NCBI RefSeq assembly: GCF_963422355.1
Contig: NC_085098.1
Coordinates: forward strand, 8,098,582 to 8,162,581
Direction of reading: 5' to 3'
From: Corticium candelabrum
Taxonomy: Eukaryota > Porifera > Homoscleromorpha > Homosclerophorida > Plakinidae
DNA: 64,000 nucleotides
Position numbers and translations under genes: made by a program
Notes under the pieces: generated by a model
Told to the model about the DNA's origin: nothing
Database searches by the model: none
What the model saw: the letters and a program-made list of their open reading frames with translations, nothing else
Shown here: positions 11,853 through 32,937 of the stretch, piece by piece
Layout: each line of letters starts with the position of its first letter
Numbering within the stretch: the first letter of the stretch is position 1

Positions 11853-14535
11853 ATGGTATCGTCTTGTAATAGCACCTTTTACGATGGTATATGATAGTTT
11901 CATCTTGATTCGTCTTTAGTACGGCTTCGTGAACAGAGCTCTCGAAAACCTGATCGTTCGCAAGTACGGTGGAAGCGAAGTCTGGAAGAAAATACGGTGA
12001 GGATGGTTCGTTCGGATCCTTGAGTTTCTGAAGCGGCACTACTTGCATTCCGTCGTTGTTTGCTTGTGTTGTCAGTCAACAGGCAGCAAACAAACCAGAA
12101 GAGGGCGAGGAACTTCGTGAACGGCATGTTTACGACGACGCGTACACGTTCCGTTTGTTACGGAAGGCGTCTGAAATATGCGGTAAGTAGCAGCTGCTAA
12201 CGGTCAGTGCACTTCAAGTTTAATCTTGAGGTACATGTGGTGTGCCTAAAAGGTGTTTCTGAAATGGAACTTATGGAAGGATTTGGAGAGCAATTCTTCA
12301 TCTGGTGCCGTGATTTCGGCTATGATCGAACTTTGCAAGCTCTAGGAGCCACTGTGCGAGATTTTCTCTGCAATTTGGACGCTCTTCATGACCACCTTGC
12401 GACCAACATGTTTCCTGACATGAGGGCCCCTTCATTCCGTTGCAGTGATGGCCCTAACGGAGAGATCTATTTACACTATTACTCTTGTCGTAGGGGCCTA
12501 CAATATATCGTCATCGGAATTGTCAAGACAGTTTGCCGTCAACTGCACAATTCAATGATCAAGATGGAAATTATTCAAGAAGTCAACGAAACTAATGATC
12601 ACGTCGTATTTGCTATTAGAGAGCTCGGTCCAGTCACAGAGGAGACAGAATGTGCTAAACTTAAAAGGCAACACTCTTTCAAGCCTGATCTGTCCTATAT
12701 AGACAAACTTAAATGGTCTCCAGTTCCAGCAGCACAGTTCTGTCAGATTTTCCCCTTTCACATAATTTTTGATGATAAGCAGCAAATCTGTCAGATGGGC
12801 ATCTCGCTGTTCCGTGTTATTACAGACCACAACATAGATGTGGAGAATGTCAAGCTAACTGATGTATTTTCAGTTGAAAGACCACAAGGAATGACCCTAA
12901 ATTTCAGTGATGTCAAGTCTCATATTAACATGGTCTTTATTCTCAGTAGCAAGAATTCATCTTCAAATGAACTTCGTCTCAAAGGTCAAATGGTGTATAT
13001 GGATGAGAAGAATGGTAGTGCAGGAAAGATGTTATTCCTGTGCTCTCCACGTGTGGGTGATCTCAATGAGCTTGCAGGACGTCGTCTGTACCTCAGTGAC
13101 CTACCTCTTCATGATGCGACAAGAGATCTCATGCTACTGGATGACACACGGACCAATCAACATGGGCAGATTGTCAAGCTTGAAGATATGAACACCAAGT
13201 TGAATGTTGCTCATTCTGCTTTGGCTGATGCACATAAGGATTTGGAAAAAGAGAAAGACCTCACGGACAAGCTGCTGTATTCTATGTTTCCAGTGCATGT
13301 TGCCACTCAACTCAAACAGAATGAAGACGTCGCTGCTGAAACTTTTCCTTCAGTGACCATTCTCTTCAGCGATATTGTTGGTTTCACTGCTATTTGTGGA
13401 AAGTGCCATCCTTCTCTAGTAATTACGATGCTAGATTGCTTATACAAAGAGTTTGATGCTGTAACAAAGGAGAACAAATTGTATAAGGTGAACTACCTGG
13501 TGATTTGCAGAGGTTGTATGTAAATTAATACAGATTGGTTAATTTTTAGGTTGAAACAATTGGTGATGCATACATGATTGTAGGTGGTTTGACAAGCAGA
13601 ACAGACTGCCATGAAGAAATGGTATGCAACCAGGCTCTTGACATGATGGCTGTTGCGGGAAAAGTTCAAAATCCTATTGACCCACGAGATCACATTCATG
13701 TAACTAATTGCTAAATGAAAACAGCTTTGGTCACTACATTTATTGCATTGTGCTACACAGATTAGAGTTGGTATTCACAGTGGTGAAGTGATGGCTGGTG
13801 TTGTTGGGCATCTAATGCCACGTTATTGTCTCTTCGGTGACACAGTCAATATTGCAAGTAGAACAGAATCAACAGGAGAAGCAGACAAGATTCAAGTGAC
13901 TTCAGCTACATACAAGTGATATTTTCTATACTAACATGATATGCCTTTAACATAAATTTGTTATATTTGTTGGCAGAGGTTTAGAGACAAAGCCTCAGTT
14001 TGTGTTCAAGGAGCCACATGTAGTAGGAATGAAGAATGTTCACCAACCAATGCTTTGCTATTTTCTGAAAGAGAATACGCAGCGTCGCAAGCGACGCATG
14101 GAATTAATAAAACGGAGGACAAGTGTTTTCTTAATGGAAGCCGCTGCACGAAAAGAATCTTTGCAAGGTGTCAGACAGAGCAGAAATGTGAGCACCGGTA
14201 GCAAACAGGAGCAGCCAGAATCTGTTGTGGTAGAAGAGGATGAAATCGGTGAACACAGTCAGTCAGCTGGAAAAGAAATTACAGGGGAACAAGAGCTGGA
14301 CAAACAGGCAGAAAAGGCAGATGAAAGAAGACTTCATACAAATAAAGGCCAAGAAGAAGAAAAGGTTCAGGCAAATAACAACCCATACAAAGCAGACAAG
14401 GAAACCGTAGAGGCATCCAGTGGCAGTGGTTCTTTTGCTGTTCTCATGCTGAGTCATTTGAGATCGTCACTTATTTGGCTACCTTTTGCGTTTCTGGCTG
14501 TAGTGGTCAGTTTAGTTATTCATTCGTATTGGTAG
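11853..14535 (+). CDS. H-NOX guanylyl cyclase (NO receptor, beta-type) with C-terminal membrane anchor
   Basis: This is a heme-based NO receptor that would turn GTP into cGMP. Exons: 11920-11996, 12076-12182, 12253-13487, 13550-13699, 13761-13915 and 13977-14535, with a likely ATG-only exon at 11853-11855. Together they give 761 codons in frame. H-NOX (about 1-185) opens [13 protein letters not shown]. The proximal heme ligand should be the first His of [11 protein letters not shown] (about residue 108), with the heme-propionate YxSxR motif as YYSCR (138-142). HNOBA/PAS (about 224-330) and a coiled coil follow. The cyclase domain (about 425-615) keeps every catalytic residue: [32 protein letters not shown] charged tail then ends in a hydrophobic stretch (about 741-757, [17 protein letters not shown]) four residues from the stop. 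That tail anchor is unusual, since soluble cyclases lack one. A complete active site allows homodimer activity. Confidence 0.92.
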
Positions 14536-14864
14536 GAATGATTGATTGGCATAGGTAGGGGAAGATGAACGTCTGGGTGCAAATAACCATTTTATAAGTG
14601 CTGCCTCATAACTATGGCGTAGTTTGCATATTGCTTTAGGTTTAGCTACAGAACCAAAGGAGCATGACATTTTAGTTAGTTTTTAGTGAAGATGGTATAG
14701 TACTTATACATATAATGTGGTCATTAGAGTAAACTGGACTCACTAATTTATGTGAATGGAGATTGTGAGCAACTCAAGTAAACAACTATTTGACGTGCAT
14801 TGGTATCATACTATTATGTATAAATAGATTTCTACAGTTATCAACGACAAGTCAGCAGAAAGTG

Positions 14865-16962
14865 TCAATAGTTGAATGGTGCTACGTGGCCAGCTAAATA
14901 GATATTGTCATACAAATGTCCAAAGTACTCATCAGATCCTTGATAAGCTGCATGCCTCAGATTTCGTATAAATTCTCGTTTAGACATCTTGTTCTTGACA
15001 TGAGGGCTTGCCAAGTCAACAGCCAGAAGGATGAGAGAGTAGCAAATGACATACACAGTATCTACAATACACAGTTGTATTCCTAATTACATGCCAGGAC
15101 TGCAGTCATTTTGGGTATCAAAACTTATTTATATTATAAAGTTTGTCTCATTTTGTAAATAGGAACGATATCGATGTAGCTGGGTCTGGGGACTTCGGTG
15201 GTGCAAACTTTGTCAATAATGTCAGCAGGCTGAAGACTCATTGTGGCTACACAATTATGAGAATAGACTTGAGTGTCCAACCGGCCTCTCTCCCCAGGAG
15301 GAGAAAGACCAGCTGAAAGAGAGGAACGCGAATTTTAGTACTAGATGGCACCTTAGTGTGTCGGCAGGTGTCTTTGCTGACATGCTTACTCAGCAATTTA
15401 ATTTATGGATAAATTTTAATGAATACATAAAATCTCTAACATTGGAATTACATTGTACCTCTTGTGTGCATGATATCCAAAGACCCACTCATTCATTGCT
15501 GGTATATAGCACATAAACTATATACAAATAACTTATGTAATCACAATTGCATATCCTACAGAGATTGCAAAGACCTCTAACATACATACAGTTTGTATGT
15601 ATACATCCAGACTAGTCACTAATATTATAAAGTAGAACATACTTTCACCAAAAGGCTAATGAAGAACACTTCGGGAAAGGTATAGCTGATTTAAATAATT
15701 TTGTGTTTAATTAAGTGAGGACATGCCCCAATTGTTTTAAAGTTTGAATTTTAGCTTACGGATAGACAGATCAGCCATTGCCATAGATGAACACTTGTAT
15801 ATCATTCCCACTGTCATGTCACACGACTATCTACACTGTTTAGCACGTGTTTGTTGGACCAATCTAACTTTGCTTCCATCGAGCCTGATGTGTATTAGTT
15901 ATTTACATCACTGTGGTTTTACATTTATGTTGACACGGCTGGTTGTGTAAATTGTAGTTTTATTGATATCAAACTTGTAAAATTGTGAGAAGCTTACCGT
16001 GATTCAACTGACAATGAGGATTACAGATACAAAACTGGTGTGAGAATTGATTCAACATGAACTCTAGAAGACCGCCACGCTCCCTGGGAGCAGGAATGTG
16101 CCAAAAGAAATACCTAAACAAGCAAACAGCGCATGAAATAAGAAAGTAGTTAGACTAAAGTCCATGAAAATAGCTACAATGTGGGAATTGCGGATTGGTA
16201 TCAGATTGGCCAGCCTAGAGGGAGGAAAAAGAAATTGAATTAGTGTAACTAATCAAAAGCCTAGCAGCAGCAGCAACCAAACTCAGGGATTTTAGGTCAA
16301 ATTAATACTAATTGGTAGTACTAGCTAATAAATCAGGTCAATATAAACGTGCACACAAGACACTGTTAGAGCACTCGTTCTAACGTATCTGATAATCCAA
16401 TATCTCTACCTCTTCAAGTGTGTTCTGGAAGTATCATTTTATAAGTGCCCAGAATCTCAAGATCAAGATCTGAGAATTTTCCCACATTGCAACGATTGTC
16501 ATATGTAACGGACTTTAGAGAACATTAATTAGAACCTAAGTGCTTCAGGCAAAAACATATTTCCATAATCATGAAGATGAATCAGTGCAGACAAAATATC
16601 TCTTCTAAAAACAGCAGCAAACATTCAAGTGATTAAATTCTTACGCTTTACAGAAGTCGATCTTACCTCTTGGCAAGATACAAAAACACTTGCTGTGAAT
16701 TGAGGACATTAGTGTTATGTAAAAAAGCAGCAATAGTAGATGGGTCATTGTCCAGTGCTCCCATTGCTGTAAGGTAGTTGATACCCTGAACATGTCAATA
16801 TTTTGCTGGTTACTATAGTAGAGTCTATTTGTAAGCTAAAGCGTATACCCTCTCAGCATCGATGTTGAAAAGACAAGACCCTTCATCCAGTACCAAGTAC
16901 AGCTGTTTATATGACTTCTAAATAGAACAAGAAGTCACACGACATTTCACATTTTCACTTAG

Positions 16963-17035
<73 letters not shown>

Positions 17036-17480
17036 TGGACAAAAAATGGACAAAAGTTAAGCCCTCCACGTCGTTCAACGTCGACCATAGATAGGGTCAG
17101 TTACGGAGATAGCTCCCTCTGCCTCTAGAGGGCCTCCATGCGGTACGTGGAGGCTTAAGGGCCAGCGCTACAATCCACCTGCACCTTGGTCAGAGTCATC
17201 CAGGGGCACTGACCATGGCGCAGCTCTGGGACTGGACACCAAGGCCCATATACGTACCCGTCTGCTGCATGATGTTACTGCCAAGCCAGCTGTCTTGTCC
17301 AAACCAGTCAATGACCAGGTACTCATTTATACTCCTGAGTCGAGAGAAGCAATTGTGTGTAAGTTTCTTGCTTATGGAAATTATGCCATAGCTCGCCATC
17401 ACTCAGTGACTGTGACTTGAACATGCAACCCGGATGTTTCCATTCTCCAAACGCACTCTCTAACCAATTGAGCTACAGCA

Positions 17481-17561
<81 letters not shown>

Positions 17562-17970
17562 GGGCAAATGGCAAATGGATAAGGAGCTGCCATTAAACGG
17601 TAATGCCCCCAGCCAGATGGCTGGGTTCCTGTGCACTAAGCAAGAACTATGGGCTGTGCTAAGCAATCTCCTGAAACTTGGCTAGGTGCTCACAGGAGCA
17701 CTGACTGCAACGCCAACTGTGGTGTGGGTACCCGAAGTCCTTTGTGGTGTAAGCATCAGTGGCTGATCGTAGTCGGAGGCCTTTGCCACCCCAGTCAATG
17801 ACCAGGTACTCATTTATACTCCTGAGTCGAGAGAGGCAATTGTGTGTAAGTTTCTTGCCCAAGGAAATGATGCCATAGCTCGCAACCACTGTGACTTGAA
17901 CCTGCAACCTTGCAAGGTCCCGGATGTAATCACTCCACAAGATGACTCTCTAACCAACTTAGCGATTGCA

Positions 17971-18041
<71 letters not shown>

Positions 18042-18779
18042 TGGAGAAAATGTTAAGCTCTTCATGCCTGCCTCGATTGTCTCTAGCTAATGGGACGTAC
18101 AGTTATGAAGATGCTCTCCTTGCCTCCAAAGACAAGGCCTCTGTGTGCTACATCAATTGCCCACTATCAGATCAAATATTGCTTTAATGAAATAATTGGT
18201 GTGGGAATAAAATTGTGTGTGTGATTTCGAGAGACTTGCTATGAAATTAGTGGGTGTGATTCTCTATGTATACCTACAGCAAAGAAAAATCAACGTGCTG
18301 AATTTCATTGTGTGGTGAGGTGTGACCACACAAAATCAAAACATTTTGTTGCATGGACAAGAAAGTTCCTGTTTTAATTAAGTAGACAATTAAAGAATTC
18401 TATCAATTTGTTTAAACAATCATCGTACCTGTGGCCTTGATTTGTACGCTGTTACTTTTCTCCACGTGCTCTTGCACAAACTGTACGTCAGAAAGAATTA
18501 ATGAGTTACAATAAATCGTTGTCATGACGACACACGAAAGAGTCACTTTTTCCACAGGAAATTGTCACTAGCCATTGCGTCCCAATAATCATTTACACAA
18601 CTAGCCAGGCAGAGGTCAGTGGCACTCAAATTGGAGAGAATGTGAAGTGACAGTTCAGGAGGAAGAACTTGACAGAAATCATGATCAGTTGCAGCAAATG
18701 GACTTACTCCAGACTTTCTTGCTACACGAACAAGCTTGGCATACAGTTGACCCATAGTACAGTTACACAAAACGCTCAT
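14865..18779 (-). CDS. FBXO8: FBXO8, F-box and Sec7-domain protein
   Basis: FBXO8 pairs an SCF ubiquitin-ligase F-box with a Sec7-like domain acting on Arf-family GTPases. The first exon (18779 to about 18553) starts at ATG and carries the F-box (LPPELSLHILSNLSATDLCL). Next comes a short exon near 18490-18430 (LCKSTWRKVTAYKSRP), then about 16920-16848 (SYKQLYLVLDEGSCLFN) and about 16788-16675 (NYLTAMGALDNDPSTIAAFL, start of Sec7). A weak exon may lie near 16229-16165. Exon 16113-15998 has WHIPAPRERGGLLEFMLNQF. The last exon (about 15072-14865) has the most conserved part, SPHVKNKMSKREFIRN and FGHLYDNIYLAGHVA. Its long introns hold SINEs and (CA)n tracts. It is convergent with the H-NOX cyclase and head-to-head with the FERM gene. 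The family assignment is firm; the middle Sec7 exons are uncertain. Confidence 0.9.
16964..17033. repeat. (CA)n microsatellite
   Basis: An uninterrupted CA tract at the 3' tail of the first SINE copy, which reads as (GT)n in SINE orientation. Confidence 0.97.
17034..17481 (-). mobile_element. tRNA-derived SINE, copy 1
   Basis: On the minus strand the element starts next to a (GT)n tract with a pol III A-box-like TAGCTCAATTGG (about 17475-17464). About 50 bases on is a B-box-like GTTCAAGTC. A body of about 370 bp with no long ORF follows, and the 3' end runs into another (GT)n tract (16964-17033). The body segment around GAGTATAAATGAGTACCTGG recurs in the copies at 17560-17971 and 31647-32068. 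The box sequences and spacing are tRNA-like, but the region is far longer than a tRNA gene and is repeated, so SINE is the better reading. Confidence 0.8.
17482..17559. repeat. (CA)n microsatellite between SINE copies
   Basis: An uninterrupted CA tract exactly between the head of SINE copy 1 and the tail of copy 2. Confidence 0.97.
17560..17971 (-). mobile_element. tRNA-derived SINE, copy 2
   Basis: Same orientation and layout as copy 1. The A-box is weaker (TCGCTAAGTTGG) and the B-box is clean (GGTTCAAGTC). Its 3' half, with a CCAGCCAGATGGCTGG hairpin-like stretch, matches the copy at 31647-32068 better than copy 1, which suggests two subfamilies. Confidence 0.8.
17972..18039. repeat. (CA)n microsatellite
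   Basis: The third CA tract in the SINE cluster, bordering the head of copy 2. Confidence 0.97.
18040..18182 (-). mobile_element. SINE 3'-end fragment, copy 3
   Basis: The sequence after the third CA tract, with AAATGGAGAAAATGTTAAGC and later GCTCTCCTTGCCTC, resembles the tail of copy 1 (17034-17130). No A or B box follows, so it is a truncated tail. Confidence 0.6.
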
Positions 18780-18987
18780 TCAGACATGAAATCTGCTGTC
18801 GATGTGGCAACTGCCACGTCGTCACTTACATCACTATAATTTGTAATTTAACGCACGTTACAATAAGAAGTCGACCTATATCAGCTCCCGTATAATCTGT
18901 GGTGTGGGAAGGTGGTGCTGCCCTCTTGACGTTCTGTTTTAGGTGCTTTGATTTTGTTAGAAAGAGTTCTTGTTATCTGGATATGAT
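18780..18987. promoter_or_regulatory. Shared head-to-head promoter interval, FBXO8 and FERM gene
   Basis: Only 208 bases separate the minus-strand FBXO8 start codon from the plus-strand start codon of the WW-PDZ-FERM gene. The interval must hold both core promoters and 5' UTRs unless non-coding 5' exons exist elsewhere. No TATA box is obvious. Confidence 0.55.
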
Positions 18988-28579
<9,592 letters not shown>

Positions 28580-28968
28580 ATATATGTGGACAGCTAGGGA
28601 CATAATTTGAAACTGCAAGTATTAGTTCTTGTAATGTTTTAGTACAAAGTTTTTCATTCTTGATCACAGGTTTTGGGTTTGAACTTCTTTTTGTGCATAC
28701 ATATATTTTATGTCTAAAGCTTTGTTTTAATAGATAATGGAACGTTTTGTAGCTAACCTAGAGTTAGCTTACTTTCAGTGTTAACAGGTTTAAATTGTTT
28801 GCGTACCAGGCAGAGTTATTTCATCAATTAATAAACGCTGTAGTGTGGGTGGCATTAAAGCCATTTCTTCTACTTTACGTTACGGGTATGCGTACTTACT
28901 AATTAGCACTTTGAGCTGCTGTTGATGTATACCGCTTTTTTCGAATTTCATACGGCACACAGATGACA
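28580..28968. other. 3' UTRs of two convergent genes
   Basis: The FERM gene ends at 28579 and the minus-strand cyclase at 28969. An AATAAA at about 28830 could serve the plus-strand gene. Nothing else was recognised. Confidence 0.5.
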
Positions 28969-31541
28969 CTAGTTACTGTAGTACCACATGACCACAGCAG
29001 ATGCTGCAATCAGTAACGCAACAACGGAAGAGGTAAATGATAAGTTCTGTGTTTGTGTAAAATTTTCAAAAGATACAGTCATAGTTTTCGGTTCAGTTGT
29101 TGCCTTCTGGCTATATTCTTGTTTGATTCGGAGTATTTCCAGAGAAACCGTTTGTGTAGACAGTTTGACAGTACTGTCTTGCGCAGGCTGTTCCACTTTA
29201 TTGAGTTGATCCTCTTCACTCACAACAGGCAAAGAATCATTGATATACTTTCGCTGACTTCTCCATACTTCATGATGAGCATTTCTACTTTGTTGAACTT
29301 CGTACGTTTGAGATACTAAAAGGCTTGGTTTGCGTTTCATCAGCTGCAACCGTCGGTTTCTTCTCTGTTTGTTTTCTCTAAGGAAATAGCAAAGCATTGG
29401 CTGGGAGACGTTCTTCATTGTTACTTCGTGTGGCTCCACGAACACAAACTGTGGCTTTCTTTCTAGTGCCCTGCATAAACAAACAATCTCTATAGACAAT
29501 CAAAAAAGGGTTGCTAATTCATTAACAAAAGTTCAAACGAAACCCTTGTATAACGTGGGTCACTTGAATCCTGTCTGCTACTCCTGTTGATTCCACCCTG
29601 CTTGCTAGATTGACTGAATCTCCAAACAGACAATAGCGTGGCATCAAATGACCAACAACACCAGCGATCACCTCACCGCTGTGAACACCAATTCGAATCT
29701 ATAGCAGTTGACAAGAGAAAGACTGTTTTGGAATTCGTTGAATATACAATGCCACACGTATCTATATAATATACATGAACATGATCAATTGAGTTTGTAG
29801 GAATTTGAACTTTTCCAACAACAGCCATCATATCAAGAGCCTGGTTGCATACCATCTCTTCATGGGCCTCTGTCCGTCTCACCAACCCGCCCACGACCAT
29901 ATAAGCATCTCCAGTTGTTTCAACCTGTAAACAAGATACCATTTAACTACCTCTAACAAGATGATGTAAAGTATACTGTCGACCTTATATAGTTCGTTTT
30001 CCCATGTTACAGCATCAAACTCTTTGTACAATTGATCAAGCATACTAATGACTTGTGAAGGGTGACACTTAGCACAGATAGCAGTAAATCCAGCAATATC
30101 ACTGAACAGAATTGTGACAGATGAAAAGGTCTCTGCAACAACAGTTTTGTTCTGTTTCAGTTGAATAGCAACATGTACTGGAAACATTGAATATAGAAGC
30201 TTGTCAGTTAGCTCTTTTTGTTTTGCCAACTCGCTGTGTGCTCTTGCTAATGCAGAGTGAGCATTATTCAATTTTGTATTTGCATCTTCTAATTGAACAA
30301 TTTGACTGTGCTGGTTGGCTCGTGTGTCATCCAATAGCATTAGATCCCGTGTGGCATCATGAAGTGGCATATCACTAAGATAAAGACGGCAACCAGCCAA
30401 TTCTTTAAGATCGGAAACACGAGGAGAACAAAGAAATAGTATTTTTCCTTCAGTCTCGCTGTTTTTGGTCAAAGCATCATCTGACCTTTGAGGCGAAGAG
30501 GCTCTGTTGGGGAGCACTTCTTGCAATTAAGAATAAATACCATGTTGACATGGGACTTGATGTCACTAAAATTCAAAGTAATTCCGTGTGGTCTTTCCAC
30601 GACAAAGACATCACCTAATTTGGCATGTTCAACATTGATATTGTATGTTCTAACTACGTGAAACAGCAAAGTACCCATTTGACAGATTCTCTGCTGTTCA
30701 TCAAACATTATGTGGAATGGGAAAATCTGACAAAAGTGCATCGGTGGTACTGGAGACCAGCTCACTTTCTCTATGTATGAAAAATCAGGTTTGAAAGTTT
30801 GCATACGATATCTTTTTGTAGAATCGGGTTCTGTGTCATTTTGTGCTTCTCCCAACTCTCGAATAACAAATATAACATGATCATGAGTATCATCAATCTC
30901 TTGAACAACCTCCATGTCAACAATTGTGTTGTGAAGTTGATAGCAAACTGCTTTGATAATTCCAATCACAATGTGCTGCAAACCCCGACGACAAGAGTAG
31001 TAGTGCAAAAGTATTTCACCGCTAAGACCATCAGTGCAGCGGAATGAAGGAGCCCTCATGCCAGGAAACAAGTTTGATGCCAAATGGTCATGAAGAGCGT
31101 CCAAATTAGAAAGAAACTCACGAACTGTAGCTCCCAGTACTTGTAGTGTGCGATCATAGCCGTACTCGCAGCACCAGAGAAAGAACCGTTTTCCAAACCC
31201 TTCCTGAAGTTCGGTTTTTGAGACACCTGTCGTAGATCGCATTGATGAATTGTTGCTGATTTTAGTAATCAATTTAGCCTCACCGCATATTTTAGACGCC
31301 TCTTGCAACAACCGAAACGTATACCGATCATCGTAAATTCGGTGCTCACGAAGCTCTTGCCGTTCTTCGTCCGTTGACGCTGCCAGTTCTCTGCAAACAT
31401 AAACAATAATAAGGACACACCTTCTAGAGATTAAGTGTGTTTCTAATTCTACATAGTTACTAACCGTATTCGCTGCCAAGAAGCGTGTCCCCCGTAATTT
31501 CTAACGACCAGGTTCTCGAAAGCACGGTGTACGAATCCGTA
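28969..31541 (-). CDS. Second H-NOX guanylyl cyclase with C-terminal membrane anchor (one-base frameshift)
   Basis: A close paralogue of the plus-strand gene at 11853-14535. Exons (minus): 31541-31465, 31390-31284, 31226-29984, 29924-29775, 29698-29544 and 29470-28969. Four of them (77, 107, 150, 155 nt) match the paralogue's lengths exactly. H-NOX keeps [11 protein letters not shown] and YYSCR. HNOBA has [15 protein letters not shown]. The cyclase domain keeps [23 protein letters not shown] and DSVNLASR, so all catalytic positions are present. The C-terminus is again hydrophobic to the end (about the last 19 residues, [18 protein letters not shown]). The long exon lacks one base near 30450-30485 relative to the paralogue; this brings a TGA at 30471-30469 in the upstream frame. 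All flanking motifs are intact, so an assembly error is as likely as a recent pseudogene. The start codon may be a separate exon ending at 32965. Confidence 0.88.
31227..31283 (-). other. 57-nt symmetric intron, open in the coding frame
   Basis: Relative to the paralogue, 57 extra bases with GT...AG ends sit at the homologous intron site (both genes split after TGC G). The segment is a multiple of three and has no stop, so retention would insert 19 residues into the H-NOX domain before [11 protein letters not shown]. Confidence 0.7.
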
Positions 31542-31570
31542 CTAAGCACAAGAATGCACGTGTATGTACA

Positions 31571-31574
<4 letters not shown>

Positions 31575-31645
<71 letters not shown>
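31575..31645. repeat. (GCAC)n(CA)n microsatellite
   Basis: A GCAC run followed by a CA run, forming the tail end of the next SINE and lying just upstream of the second cyclase's first recognised exon. Confidence 0.95.
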
Positions 31646-31646
<1 letters not shown>

Positions 31647-31647
<1 letters not shown>

Positions 31648-32068
31648 CTAAAAATACAGAAATCCTAAACGTCAGGAGCTGCCTCTCAGAGGTCACGGCC
31701 CCCAGCTGCTAGGCTGGGCCCTGTGCGCTACTCAGGAAACTCTGGGCCTGCGCCAGCAAACTCCTGGAGCCGGGCCAGGCACTCGCAGGAGCACCGACTT
31801 GTGAAGCCAACTGTGATGTGAGCACCCGAAGTCTCACCGGGACCCCAGTGGCTGATGTCACATCACAGCCGATGGCCGCTTAGTACCCCAGTCAATGACC
31901 AGGTACTCATTTATACTCCTGAGTCGAGAGAAACAAATGTGTGTTAGTTTCTTGCTTAAGGAAATTATGCCATAGCTCGCCATCACTGTGACTTGAACAT
32001 GCGACCCTTTAAGGTCCCGGATGTACACACTCCATAAGATGACTCTCTAACCAACTGAGCTATCGCAC
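31647..32068 (-). mobile_element. tRNA-derived SINE, copy 4
   Basis: The minus-strand A-box region reads TAGCTCAGTTGGTTAGAG and the B-box GTTCAAGTC. The body shares the ATAAATGAGTACCTGGTCAT segment with copies 1 and 2. Alternating CA-type repeats border both ends (31603-31645 and 32069-32947), as in the other copies. Confidence 0.8.
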
Positions 32069-32146
32069 CACACACACACACACACACACACACGCACGCA
32101 CACACACACACACGTACACACACACACGTACACACACACACACACA

Positions 32147-32189
<43 letters not shown>

Positions 32190-32200
32190 ACACACACACA

Positions 32201-32237
<37 letters not shown>

Positions 32238-32422
32238 ACACACACACACGTACACACACACACACGTACACACACACACACACGTACACACACACACACA
32301 CACGTACACACACACACACACGTACACACACACACACACGTACACACACACACACACACACGTACACACACACACACACACGTACACACACACACACACA
32401 CGTACACACACACACACACACA

Positions 32423-32474
<52 letters not shown>

Positions 32475-32568
32475 CACACACACACGTACACACACGTACG
32501 TACACACACACACACGTACACACACACACACACACGTACACACACACACACACGTACACACACACACA

Positions 32569-32605
<37 letters not shown>

Positions 32606-32884
32606 ACACACACACACACGTACACGTACACACACACACACGTACACACACACACACACACACACACGTACACACACACACACACACACACGTACACACA
32701 CACACACACACACACACGTACACACACACACACACACACACGTACACACACACACGTACACACACACACGTACACACACACACGTACACACACACACACG
32801 TACACACACACACACGTACACACATACACACGTACACACGTACACACGTACACACACACGTACACACACACACACACACACACA

Positions 32885-32937
<53 letters not shown>

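Noticed and set aside
17400..17482. Possible tRNA gene with A and B boxes
   Set aside because: The element is longer than 400 bp, repeated several times with GT tracts, and has no full cloverleaf that I could draw; a SINE explains it.
30469..30485. A 27-base intron (GTCAGATG...AACAG) as an explanation of the cyclase frame change
   Set aside because: Removing it does not restore the frame, and such a short intron would be exceptional; a one-base difference is simpler.
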